This document shows positions 1-5,525 of a stretch of 7,528 bases of DNA, piece by piece. Each line of letters opens with the position of its first letter. Positions within the stretch are counted from its first letter, which is position 1. Position numbers and translations under genes: made by a program. The notes beneath the pieces were generated by a model that did not search any database, had not been told where the DNA came from, and saw nothing but the letters and a program-made list of their open reading frames with translations. The stretch lies in NCBI GenBank assembly GCA_910586955.1, contig CAJUMM010000113.1, positions 1 to 7,528 on the forward strand. The letters run 5' to 3'. Origin of the DNA: an uncultured Lachnospiraceae bacterium. Its GTDB lineage: Bacteria > Bacillota > Clostridia > Lachnospirales > Lachnospiraceae.

Positions 1-48
1 CGAGATTTGTGTGCGTGACTGGAGTTCAGACGTGTGCTCTTCCGATCT
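1..48 (+). other. Illumina sequencing adapter (assembly contamination)
   Basis: Bases 15-48 match all 34 bases of the Illumina TruSeq read-2 primer as I know it, beginning GTGACTGGAGTTCAG and ending CTCTTCCGATCT. Bases 1-6 (CGAGAT) match the end of the P7 flow-cell oligo, and bases 7-14 (TTGTGTGC) sit exactly where an 8-nt i7 index would be. The order P7 tail, index, read-2 primer, insert is that of a finished library molecule. This stretch is therefore synthetic and marks the physical end of a sequenced fragment; organismal sequence starts at 49. Any reading frame starting before 49, such as the GTG at 34, is an artefact. Confidence 0.98.
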
Positions 49-783
49 TCCGGTGCGCCTTACGAGGTGGTTTTCCTTTCTTTTGATGAGATTCGCAGGA
101 ATCCGGCAATTCTCCAAGATGTGGATGTACTGCTCAACGTGGGAGACGGGGATACGGCCCATACGGGAGGAGCCGTGTGGGAAGATCCGGCTGTGTCTGC
201 GGCAGTACACGCTTTTGTCCGCAGAGGCGGAGGGCTGATCGGAGTGGGAGAGCCTTCAGGCCATCAGTACCAGGGGCGCTATATCCAGCTGGCTTCAGTA
301 CTGGGAGTAGAAAAGGAGACCGGTTTTACCTTTGGGTATGATAAGTATAACTGGGAAGAACACCGGGATCACTTTATCCTGGAGGATTGTCAGGGCGAAG
401 TGGATTTTGGAGAAGGAAAGAAAGGTGTGTATGCTCTTGCAGATACCTGTATTCTGGTCCAGCAGGACAAAGAGGTCCAGATGGCGGTAAATACCTGCGG
501 AAAGGGACGGGCCGTGTATATTTCCGGACTGCCCTACAGCTTTGAGAACAGCCGTATCCTTCACAGGGCCATTCTCTGGAGTACCCGCAGTGAGGAACAG
601 CTGCACTGCTGGTTTTCCGATAATTACAATGTGGATGTCCACGCTTATGTGAAGAACGGGAAGTACTGCGTGGTGAACAATACCTATGAGCCTCAGAGCA
701 CTACCGTCTATAAGGGCGATGGCAGCAGCTTCCGGCTGGATCTGGAAGCAAATGAAATCCGCTGGTATGAGATTGAGGCTTAA
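49..783 (+). CDS. GH112 1,3-beta-galactosyl-N-acetylhexosamine phosphorylase, C-terminal part (5' truncated)
   Basis: This is the last 244 codons of a protein whose start is missing because the contig begins inside the gene. Family members (galacto-N-biose/lacto-N-biose I phosphorylases) are about 720-750 aa and cleave Gal-beta-1,3-GlcNAc or -GalNAc with phosphate in the cytoplasm, giving galactose-1-phosphate. Numbering from the codon at 49, recognisable stretches are NVGDGDTAHTGGAVW (30-44) and GVGEPSGHQYQGRYIQL (65-81). These belong to the Rossmann-like middle domain; the rest is the C-terminal beta domain, ending WYEIEA. The catalytic TIM barrel with the general-acid aspartate lies outside the window, so activity and substrate cannot be judged. 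The related galactosyl-rhamnose phosphorylases are also GH112, so the exact specificity is open. The gene ends 26 nt before a sugar ABC ATPase gene, with no terminator between, so co-transcription is likely. I infer a role in host-glycan use. Confidence 0.9.
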   Translation, partial: SGAPYEVVFLSFDEIRRNPAILQDVDVLLNVGDGDTAHTGGAVWEDPAVSAAVHAFVRRGGGLIGVGEPSGHQYQGRYIQLASVLGVEKETGFTFGYDKYNWEEHRDHFILEDCQGEVDFGEGKKGVYALADTCILVQQDKEVQMAVNTCGKGRAVYISGLPYSFENSRILHRAILWSTRSEEQLHCWFSDNYNVDVHAYVKNGKYCVVNNTYEPQSTTVYKGDGSSFRLDLEANEIRWYEIEA

Positions 784-809
784 GACAAGAAGCAGGAGGA
801 AAGGTTAAG

Positions 810-1922
810 ATGGCAAGTATATCGCTGAAAAATATTTGTAAAAAATATCCCAACGGTTTTGAAGCCGTAAAGGATTTTAACATGGAAATTGCGGATAAAG
901 AGTTTATTATCTTCGTGGGACCTTCCGGCTGCGGAAAGTCCACCACCCTCCGCATGATTGCCGGACTGGAGGATATCAGTTCCGGGGATCTTTTGATTGA
1001 CGGGAAGCGGATGAACGATGTGGAGCCCAAAGATCGCGACATTGCCATGGTATTTCAGAACTATGCCCTGTATCCCCACATGACGGTCTATGAAAACATG
1101 GCTTTTGCCTTGAAGCTGCGCAAGGTGCCCAAGGCGGAGATTGACCGTATGGTGCGGGAGGCGGCGAAAATCCTGGATCTGGAGGCCCTTTTGGAGCGAA
1201 AGCCCAAGGCATTGTCCGGCGGCCAGAGACAGCGTGTGGCAATGGGACGGGCCATTGTGCGGAATCCCAAGGTGTTCCTGATGGATGAGCCGTTGTCCAA
1301 CCTGGATGCAAAGCTGAGGGTCCAGATGAGGACGGAGATCTCCAAGCTGCACCAGAGGCTTGGCAATACGATTATCTATGTAACCCACGACCAGACTGAG
1401 GCTATGACCCTGGGAACCCGGATTGTGGTGATGAAGGACGGGGTGATCCAGCAGATTGACACGCCCCAGAACCTTTACAACCGTCCGGACAATCTGTTTG
1501 TGGCAGGATTTATCGGCTCTCCCCAGATGAATTTCTCGGATGCACTCTGCGAAGCCGACGGGAAGCAGGCGGTGCTTCACGTAGGACCTTATGGTGTCCG
1601 GCTGTCCCGGGAGAAGTCCTCCGCCCTTCTGGATAAGGGGTACGCAGGCAAGACGGTGATTATGGGAATCCGTCCCGAGGATCTTCATGATGCCCCGGAG
1701 ATGCTGGAGAGATATAGGGACAGCGTGGTGGAGGCAAAGATCAGCGTCTACGAGCTTCTGGGGGCGGAAGTGTGCCTTTACTTTGAGCTGGAGGGAGCTT
1801 CCATGACGGCCCGGGTAGATCCGGGAACCCCGGCCCGGATGGGGGATACCGTAAGGCTGGCGCTGAACCCGGAAAAGATTCACGTCTTCGATAAAGAGAG
1901 CGGGCTTAGCATTACAAATTAA
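810..1922 (+). CDS. ugpC: Sugar ABC transporter ATP-binding subunit, UgpC/MsmK/MalK family
   Basis: A cytoplasmic ATPase of 370 aa that powers CUT1-type carbohydrate importers. In order: Walker A GPSGCGKST (37-45), Q-loop Gln83 in VFQNYALYPH, signature LSGGQ (135-139), Walker B VFLMDE (155-160), D-loop SNLD (163-166) and H-loop His193. A MalK-like C-terminal regulatory/TOBE region follows from about 233, with GFIGSPQMN (233-241), GIRPED (286-291) and ELLGAE (315-320). The length is normal for the family and all catalytic motifs are intact. The ATG at 810 is supported by AGGAGG at 794-799, 10 nt upstream. No permease or binding-protein gene is visible here. In many Firmicutes one such ATPase (MsmK) serves several sugar transporters, so the partner may be encoded elsewhere or upstream with the GH112 gene. 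Family members are also named msmK or malK; the true substrate cannot be read from the ATPase alone. Confidence 0.95.
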   Translation: MASISLKNICKKYPNGFEAVKDFNMEIADKEFIIFVGPSGCGKSTTLRMIAGLEDISSGDLLIDGKRMNDVEPKDRDIAMVFQNYALYPHMTVYENMAFALKLRKVPKAEIDRMVREAAKILDLEALLERKPKALSGGQRQRVAMGRAIVRNPKVFLMDEPLSNLDAKLRVQMRTEISKLHQRLGNTIIYVTHDQTEAMTLGTRIVVMKDGVIQQIDTPQNLYNRPDNLFVAGFIGSPQMNFSDALCEADGKQAVLHVGPYGVRLSREKSSALLDKGYAGKTVIMGIRPEDLHDAPEMLERYRDSVVEAKISVYELLGAEVCLYFELEGASMTARVDPGTPARMGDTVRLALNPEKIHVFDKESGLSITN

Positions 1923-1932
1923 GTTAAGATAG

Positions 1933-1984
1933 AAAGGCTGTTATCTTTAAGGAAAAGTTTCCCACGGAGATAACAGCTTTTCTC
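1933..1984 (+). terminator. Hairpin terminator after ugpC
   Basis: The arm GCTGTTATCT (1937-1946) pairs perfectly with AGATAACAGC (1968-1977). The stem extends outward by AAAG (1933-1936) against TTTT (1978-1981), counting one G-U pair, to 14 bp. The 21-nt loop can fold further through GGAAA/TTTCC. The U run is short (four T, then CTC) and is partly used in the stem, so termination may be incomplete. It lies 10 nt after the ugpC stop codon and separates the sugar genes from the sporulation gene. Confidence 0.8.
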
Positions 1985-2003
1985 AACGGATTCTATGTCT
2001 GAA

Positions 2004-2013
2004 TTTGTCCAAA
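2004..2013 (+). promoter_or_regulatory. Possible Spo0A box (upstream site)
   Basis: TTTGTCCAAA contains TGTCCAA, one mismatch from the Spo0A-box core TGNCGAA. It lies 24 nt upstream of the -35 hexamer of the spoIIE promoter, about 70 bp before the expected start of transcription. Spo0A~P activates spoIIE in Bacillus subtilis, which gives the match a plausible context. A single 6-of-7 match is weak evidence by itself. Confidence 0.4.
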
Positions 2014-2036
2014 TCTTTTCAAAACCCCTTCCTGCA

Positions 2037-2046
2037 TTTGACAAAA
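2037..2046 (+). promoter_or_regulatory. Possible Spo0A box overlapping the -35
   Basis: TTTGACAAAA contains TGACAAA, one mismatch from TGNCGAA, and it overlaps the -35 hexamer TTGACA (2038-2043). In the known Spo0A-activated sigma-A promoters of B. subtilis (spoIIE, spoIIG) a 0A site abuts or overlaps the -35 region, so the position fits. The match is partly forced, because TTGACA itself resembles a 0A box. Confidence 0.35.
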
Positions 2047-2070
2047 AAATCGATTTGCGTCCTCTATAAT
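2038..2070 (+). promoter_or_regulatory. spoIIE promoter with perfect -35 and -10 hexamers, 21-bp spacer
   Basis: The -35 TTGACA (2038-2043) and the -10 TATAAT (2065-2070) are both consensus hexamers but are separated by 21 bp instead of 17. Such over-long spacing is the known feature of the B. subtilis spoIIE and spoIIG promoters, which sigma-A RNA polymerase uses only with Spo0A~P. At normal spacing no -35-like hexamer is present: the 17-bp position reads CAAAAA. Transcription would start near 2077, giving a leader of about 40 nt. Confidence 0.7.
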
Positions 2071-2102
2071 ACCCAACTACACAGACACACAGGGAAGAAA
2101 TT

Positions 2103-2108
2103 GGAGGG
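2103..2108 (+). promoter_or_regulatory. Ribosome binding site that fixes the spoIIE start
   Basis: GGAGGG lies 7 nt before the ATG at 2116. It decides against the longer in-frame reading from a TTG at 2005, which would begin upstream of the promoter and add 37 residues of non-family sequence. Confidence 0.85.
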
Positions 2109-2115
2109 TAGAGGT

Positions 2116-3540
2116 ATGAAACAGGAAGAGGAACGAAAAAGAGGACATTGGGGCTGGCTCTATGCAGGAGTTGCAGGCATGTGCGTGGCGGCCATGCAGA
2201 TTGGAGTGGGCCTCCTTCAGACGGATGCGGAGTATGCCATAGCCCTGGGGGCGGCCCAGGGACTGCTGGTGTGTTCCCTGACGGTGATCTGCAGCAGTCT
2301 TATGGAATGGCTGTTGACGCCGGTGTACCGGGAAGAAGACGAGGATGAAGGGCCAGTACATCCGGCCCGTTCCCGGGTGCAGGAATATGAAGCGGCTTTT
2401 AAGAATCTGGCCCAGAGTTTTTCCGGCCTGTCCCCGGCGGGGGATGGAAGGGAAAGCTTTGGGGGAGAAGTCTTAGAGGGCGGGGAAGCCGTTCTGGACA
2501 TGCCGGAAAGGATGAACCGGATCTGGAATACCAGGCTGATGGAAAACAGGGCTGCGGTGGCGGTGCAGCTTAACGAGATGGCCCAGATTATGACGGATAC
2601 TGTGGAACACGCGTGGGATATGCGCACGGATGAAGCTCTGGAAGAACATTTAAAAAAGAAGCTTCGATCCATGGGATTGACGGTACATGCCGTGCTGGTG
2701 TATCAGCAGGAGACAAAGCGCCAGGAGGTTTATCTGACCATGAATACCAGGCGGAGGCGCTGCGTGGCAGTGAAAGAGATTGCGGCGGCTTTGTCCAAGC
2801 TCATGAAGAAGTCCATGATGCCGGGGAAGGACAGCCGGGCTTTCGTGGGTAGCGAGCGGATTACCGTACTTTTTGTGGAGCGGACAAACTTTGAGGTTCT
2901 TTACGGCATCGAGAAGGCGGTAAAAGGAGAAGAACAGATTTCCGGGGATAATTTTTCCCTTTACCACTGCCGGGAGGGACAGTTTGTGGCGGCTCTGTCC
3001 GACGGCATGGGTTCGGGGATTGAGGCCTACAAGGAGAGCGAGCGGGTGATTGATCTTTTGGAACAGTTTCTGGAGGCGGGATTTTCCAAGGAGACGGCGG
3101 CCCGGATGATCAATTCGGCACTGGTGGTGGGTTCGGATGCCCAGGTGTTTTCCACTATTGATATCACATCCTTGGATCTGTATACGGGAGTGTGTGAGTT
3201 TCTGAAAGTGGGAGCCTCCACCACCTTTATCCGGCGGGAGAACTGGGTGGAGCAGATTTCCTCTACCAGCCTTCCGGCAGGAGTATTCCACAAGCTGGAT
3301 CCCGACTGCACCAGCAAGAAACTGTATGACGGGGATATGGTGATTATGGTGACGGACGGCGTAATGGACGCTCTCCCGGCAGCTCACCAGGACAGCCTGA
3401 TGAAGGATATTATCCTGGAGCACGATACGGGAAATCCGGGGGAACTGGCTTCTTACATTATCAACCGGGTGAAGCAGTACCATGGGCCGTCTCCGGCAGA
3501 CGATATGACTGTGCTGGTCATGGGAATTGTGAAATATTAG
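2116..3540 (+). CDS. spoIIE: SpoIIE-family PP2C-type protein phosphatase with a reduced membrane region
   Basis: A membrane-anchored serine phosphatase of 474 aa. In B. subtilis SpoIIE dephosphorylates the anti-anti-sigma factor SpoIIAA, releasing sigma-F in the forespore, and binds FtsZ at the polar septum. Here two hydrophobic segments (about 13-34 and 40-68) follow a basic N-terminus, then an acidic patch EEDEDE. Next comes a helical regulatory linker (about 85-270) with ENRAAVAVQLNEMAQIM (143-159). The C-terminal PP2C domain has SGDNFS (276-281), SDGMGSG (295-301, Asp296), ASTTFI (367-372), TDGVMDA (413-419, Asp414) and DDMTVLV (462-468). All expected metal-binding aspartates are present. 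The B. subtilis protein has 827 aa and about ten membrane helices, so this one lacks most of the membrane part; I see no frameshift or pseudogene sign. It sits upstream of tilS-hpt-ftsH as in Bacillus, but without yabS and yabT between. Regulation is probably by Spo0A (see promoter). A general SpoIIE-like phosphatase is the alternative, but synteny favours true SpoIIE. Confidence 0.9.
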   Translation: MKQEEERKRGHWGWLYAGVAGMCVAAMQIGVGLLQTDAEYAIALGAAQGLLVCSLTVICSSLMEWLLTPVYREEDEDEGPVHPARSRVQEYEAAFKNLAQSFSGLSPAGDGRESFGGEVLEGGEAVLDMPERMNRIWNTRLMENRAAVAVQLNEMAQIMTDTVEHAWDMRTDEALEEHLKKKLRSMGLTVHAVLVYQQETKRQEVYLTMNTRRRRCVAVKEIAAALSKLMKKSMMPGKDSRAFVGSERITVLFVERTNFEVLYGIEKAVKGEEQISGDNFSLYHCREGQFVAALSDGMGSGIEAYKESERVIDLLEQFLEAGFSKETAARMINSALVVGSDAQVFSTIDITSLDLYTGVCEFLKVGASTTFIRRENWVEQISSTSLPAGVFHKLDPDCTSKKLYDGDMVIMVTDGVMDALPAAHQDSLMKDIILEHDTGNPGELASYIINRVKQYHGPSPADDMTVLVMGIVKY

Positions 3541-3547
3541 AAGAAAT

Positions 3548-3577
3548 TTGACTTATCCCTGCTCCTGCCTGTATACT
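3548..3577 (+). promoter_or_regulatory. Promoter for the tilS-hpt-ftsH unit
   Basis: TTGACT (3548-3553) and TATACT (3572-3577), each 5 of 6 to the sigma-A consensus, are separated by 18 bp. They lie within the 64-nt gap after spoIIE. Transcription would start near 3584, leaving a leader of about 20 nt that carries the tilS ribosome binding site. This would let the housekeeping genes be expressed without the sporulation promoter. Read-through from spoIIE also remains possible, since no terminator is visible in the gap. Confidence 0.65.
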
Positions 3578-3604
3578 GAGGGAAAGGAAAGGGAGGCAGT
3601 GGGA

Positions 3605-4987
3605 ATGGTTTCGCAGATTTGCGCTTATATGAGGGAAAACCGGATGATAGAGCCGAAAGACCGGGTGCTGGCGGGCCTGTCGGGAGGCGCTGATTCCGTA
3701 TGCCTGTTTTTTGTCCTCCTGGAGCTTCGCCGGGAGCTGGATTTTGAACTTCTCTGCGTCCATGTGAACCACAACCTGCGGGGGGAAGAAAGCGACAGGG
3801 ACGAAGCTTTCGTCCGGGAGCTCTGCCGGAAGCAGGGGGTCCCTCTGGTGTGTCGCAGCTGCCGGGTGCGTGAGCGGGCAAAAGAGGAAGGGAGGAGCCT
3901 GGAGGAGACAGGGCGGATCTGCCGTTATGAGGTTTTCCGGGAAGTGGCGGAGGAACAGGGATGCAGCCGGATTGCCGTGGCCCATCATGGGGACGATCAG
4001 GCGGAAACCATGCTCTTTCATCTGTTCCGGGGAACGGGAATCCGGGGGCTCTCGGGGATGCGGCCGGTGCGGGGAGCAGTTATCCGGCCCCTTCTGATGC
4101 TGGAAAGGGAAGAGATCCGGGAGTGGCTTCGGGAACGGGGAATCGCCTGGTGTACGGACAGCACCAATGAGTCGGAGGATTATACCAGAAACCGGATCCG
4201 CCATGCCGTTCTGTCCTGCGCGAAAGAGCAGATCAATCCGGGAGCGGTGCGGCATATGGCGGAGACGGCCCGGGAACTCCGGGAAATTGAGGAATATTTG
4301 GAGGAAAGGACGGAGGAAGCCTTCCGGCTCTGTGTCCGGCAGGAGGAAGAGGGGTATTATCTCTTTGAGGATATTTTTGCCCGTTTCCGCCCGGTGATTG
4401 CCGGACGGGTGCTTCTGCGCTGCCTGGAGGAAACGGGAGGTCTCCGGGATGTGGAGCGCAGGCATGTAAAGCTTCTTAAAGAGCTTTTTAGACAGGGAAC
4501 GGGGAGCAGCCTGGAACTTCCCAAGGGCAGAAAGGCGGTCCGGGAATACGAAGGTATCTGGATAGGACGGGAAGCTGTGGACGGGGAGGATATCGGAAGT
4601 GTGTGTCCCTCCATTCCGGGATCCGGCCGTGCAGGGGAGTATACCTGGATATTTTCACTGGAAAATTCGTACAAAAGTCAAATTATTCCGAAAAAAACAT
4701 ATACGAAATGGTTTGACTATGATAAAATAGTACAATGTTTGGAGATCCGGAAACGAAAGCCTGGGGATTATCTTGAGATTAACAGGGCCCATGGCAGAAA
4801 GAAGCTTAAGGATTATCTGATTGACGAAAAGGTTCCGGCCAGGGAGCGGGATAAGCTGTGGCTCCTTGCGGACGGAAGCCACATCCTCTGGATTCCGGGT
4901 ATGCGCATCAGCGAGGCGTACAAGGTGACGGAGCATACGACAAGAATTTTGAAAGTACAATTATGTGGAGGAAACGAAGATGGCTGA
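3605..4987 (+). CDS. tilS: tRNA(Ile)-lysidine synthase
   Basis: A cytoplasmic enzyme of 460 aa that uses ATP and lysine to convert C34 of the CAU-anticodon tRNA-Ile to lysidine, so that it reads AUA and is charged with Ile; it is essential in most bacteria. The N-type PP-loop SGGADS (26-31) lies after VLAGL. Other family motifs are HVNHNLRG (53-60), HHGDDQAET (127-135) and TDSTNE (184-189) with YTRNRIRH (193-200). The C-terminal TilS domain shows RKRKPGDYL (382-390) and GRKKLKDYLIDEKVP (397-411). The length is close to the B. subtilis enzyme (about 470 aa). The ATG at 3605 is chosen because GGGAGG (3591-3596) lies 8 nt upstream. An in-frame TTG at 3548 is part of the -35 box and adds no conserved sequence. 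The 3' end overlaps hpt by 8 nt, which suggests translational coupling. Codons around residues 350-378 are unusually AT-rich. Confidence 0.96.
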   Translation: MVSQICAYMRENRMIEPKDRVLAGLSGGADSVCLFFVLLELRRELDFELLCVHVNHNLRGEESDRDEAFVRELCRKQGVPLVCRSCRVRERAKEEGRSLEETGRICRYEVFREVAEEQGCSRIAVAHHGDDQAETMLFHLFRGTGIRGLSGMRPVRGAVIRPLLMLEREEIREWLRERGIAWCTDSTNESEDYTRNRIRHAVLSCAKEQINPGAVRHMAETARELREIEEYLEERTEEAFRLCVRQEEEGYYLFEDIFARFRPVIAGRVLLRCLEETGGLRDVERRHVKLLKELFRQGTGSSLELPKGRKAVREYEGIWIGREAVDGEDIGSVCPSIPGSGRAGEYTWIFSLENSYKSQIIPKKTYTKWFDYDKIVQCLEIRKRKPGDYLEINRAHGRKKLKDYLIDEKVPARERDKLWLLADGSHILWIPGMRISEAYKVTEHTTRILKVQLCGGNEDG

Positions 4988-5507
4988 GAAAATCAGGGTG
5001 ATGATTTCAGAAGAAGACGTGGATGCAAAGATTGAGGAGCTGGGCAGGCGTATCAGCCAGGATTTTGAGGGAGAGGCTGTCCATCTTATCTGTATCCTGA
5101 AGGGGAGTATTTTCTTTGTATGTGAGCTGGCGAAGCGGATTACCCTTCCCGTGACCATAGACTTCATGCAGGTTTCCAGCTATGGAGCGGAGACAAAATC
5201 CAGCGGCGTGGTGCGCTTAAGCAAGGATTTGGATGAACCGCTCCAGGGAAAGAATGTGATCATTGTGGAGGACATTGTCGATTCCGGACGGACCCTGAAT
5301 CATCTGGTAAAACTGCTGGGGCAGAGAAATCCTAAGAGCATGACACTGTGTACGCTGCTGGATAAGCCCTCCCGGCGGGTGGTGGAGGTGGATGTGAAAT
5401 ACACGGGTTTTCAGATACCGGATGAGTTTGTGGTGGGCTACGGCCTGGACTACGATCAGAGATACCGGAATCTTCCATATATCGGAGTAATTGAATTTAT
5501 AGACTAA
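4980..5507 (+). CDS. hpt: Hypoxanthine-guanine phosphoribosyltransferase
   Basis: A cytoplasmic purine-salvage enzyme of 175 aa, the usual size, that joins hypoxanthine or guanine to PRPP to give IMP or GMP. Landmarks are LKGS (40-43, the cis-peptide Lys-Gly of the pyrophosphate site), SSYG (66-69), the PRPP-binding loop VEDIVDSGRT (96-105), LDKP (127-130), and the purine/metal-binding tail DEFVVGYGLDYDQRYRN (148-164). GGAGGA (4967-4972) lies 7 nt before the ATG at 4980, which is preferred over a GTG at 4965 that itself sits before and overlaps that site. The start lies inside the end of tilS (8-nt overlap), and ftsH follows after 14 nt, so the three genes form one unit. In B. subtilis the same neighbours (tilS, hprT, ftsH) are adjacent, and HprT and TilS are reported to act together in ftsH regulation; whether that holds here is unknown. 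Confidence 0.97.
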   Translation: MAEKIRVMISEEDVDAKIEELGRRISQDFEGEAVHLICILKGSIFFVCELAKRITLPVTIDFMQVSSYGAETKSSGVVRLSKDLDEPLQGKNVIIVEDIVDSGRTLNHLVKLLGQRNPKSMTLCTLLDKPSRRVVEVDVKYTGFQIPDEFVVGYGLDYDQRYRNLPYIGVIEFID

Positions 5508-5508
5508 G

Positions 5509-5525
5509 AGGAGGAAATGAGTTGA
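5509..5525 (+). promoter_or_regulatory. ftsH ribosome binding site, TTG start and overlapping two-codon ORF
   Basis: AGGAGG (5509-5514) lies 7 nt before TTG (5522-5524), good spacing for that start. An ATG at 5517 lies only 2 nt after the site and reads ATG-AGT-TGA, stopping at 5525 across the TTG. The ATG is too close to the ribosome binding site to compete well. FtsH therefore very probably starts at the TTG, with Met-Asn-Asn-Arg ahead of the first membrane helix. Confidence 0.8.

Noticed and set aside
34..48. GTG start for the first open frame
   Set aside because: It lies within the Illumina adapter, so the real start of the GH112 gene is outside the contig.
780..1883. 367-codon open frame on the minus strand
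   Set aside because: It is fully antisense to the intact ATPase gene, has no family resemblance, and is rich in His, Pro and Leu as expected of a shadow frame.
2005..2115. Upstream TTG start giving SpoIIE 37 more residues
   Set aside because: It would start upstream of the promoter hexamers and has no ribosome binding site, whereas ATG 2116 has GGAGGG at proper spacing.
3518..4465. 315-codon open frame on the minus strand over tilS
   Set aside because: It is antisense to the PP-loop domain of tilS, has a Pro/His-rich low-complexity look, and resembles no known protein.
4713..4736. TTGACT ... TACAAT as an internal promoter in tilS
   Set aside because: The spacer is only 12 bp, and no suitable -35 exists for the other -10-like sequences nearby.
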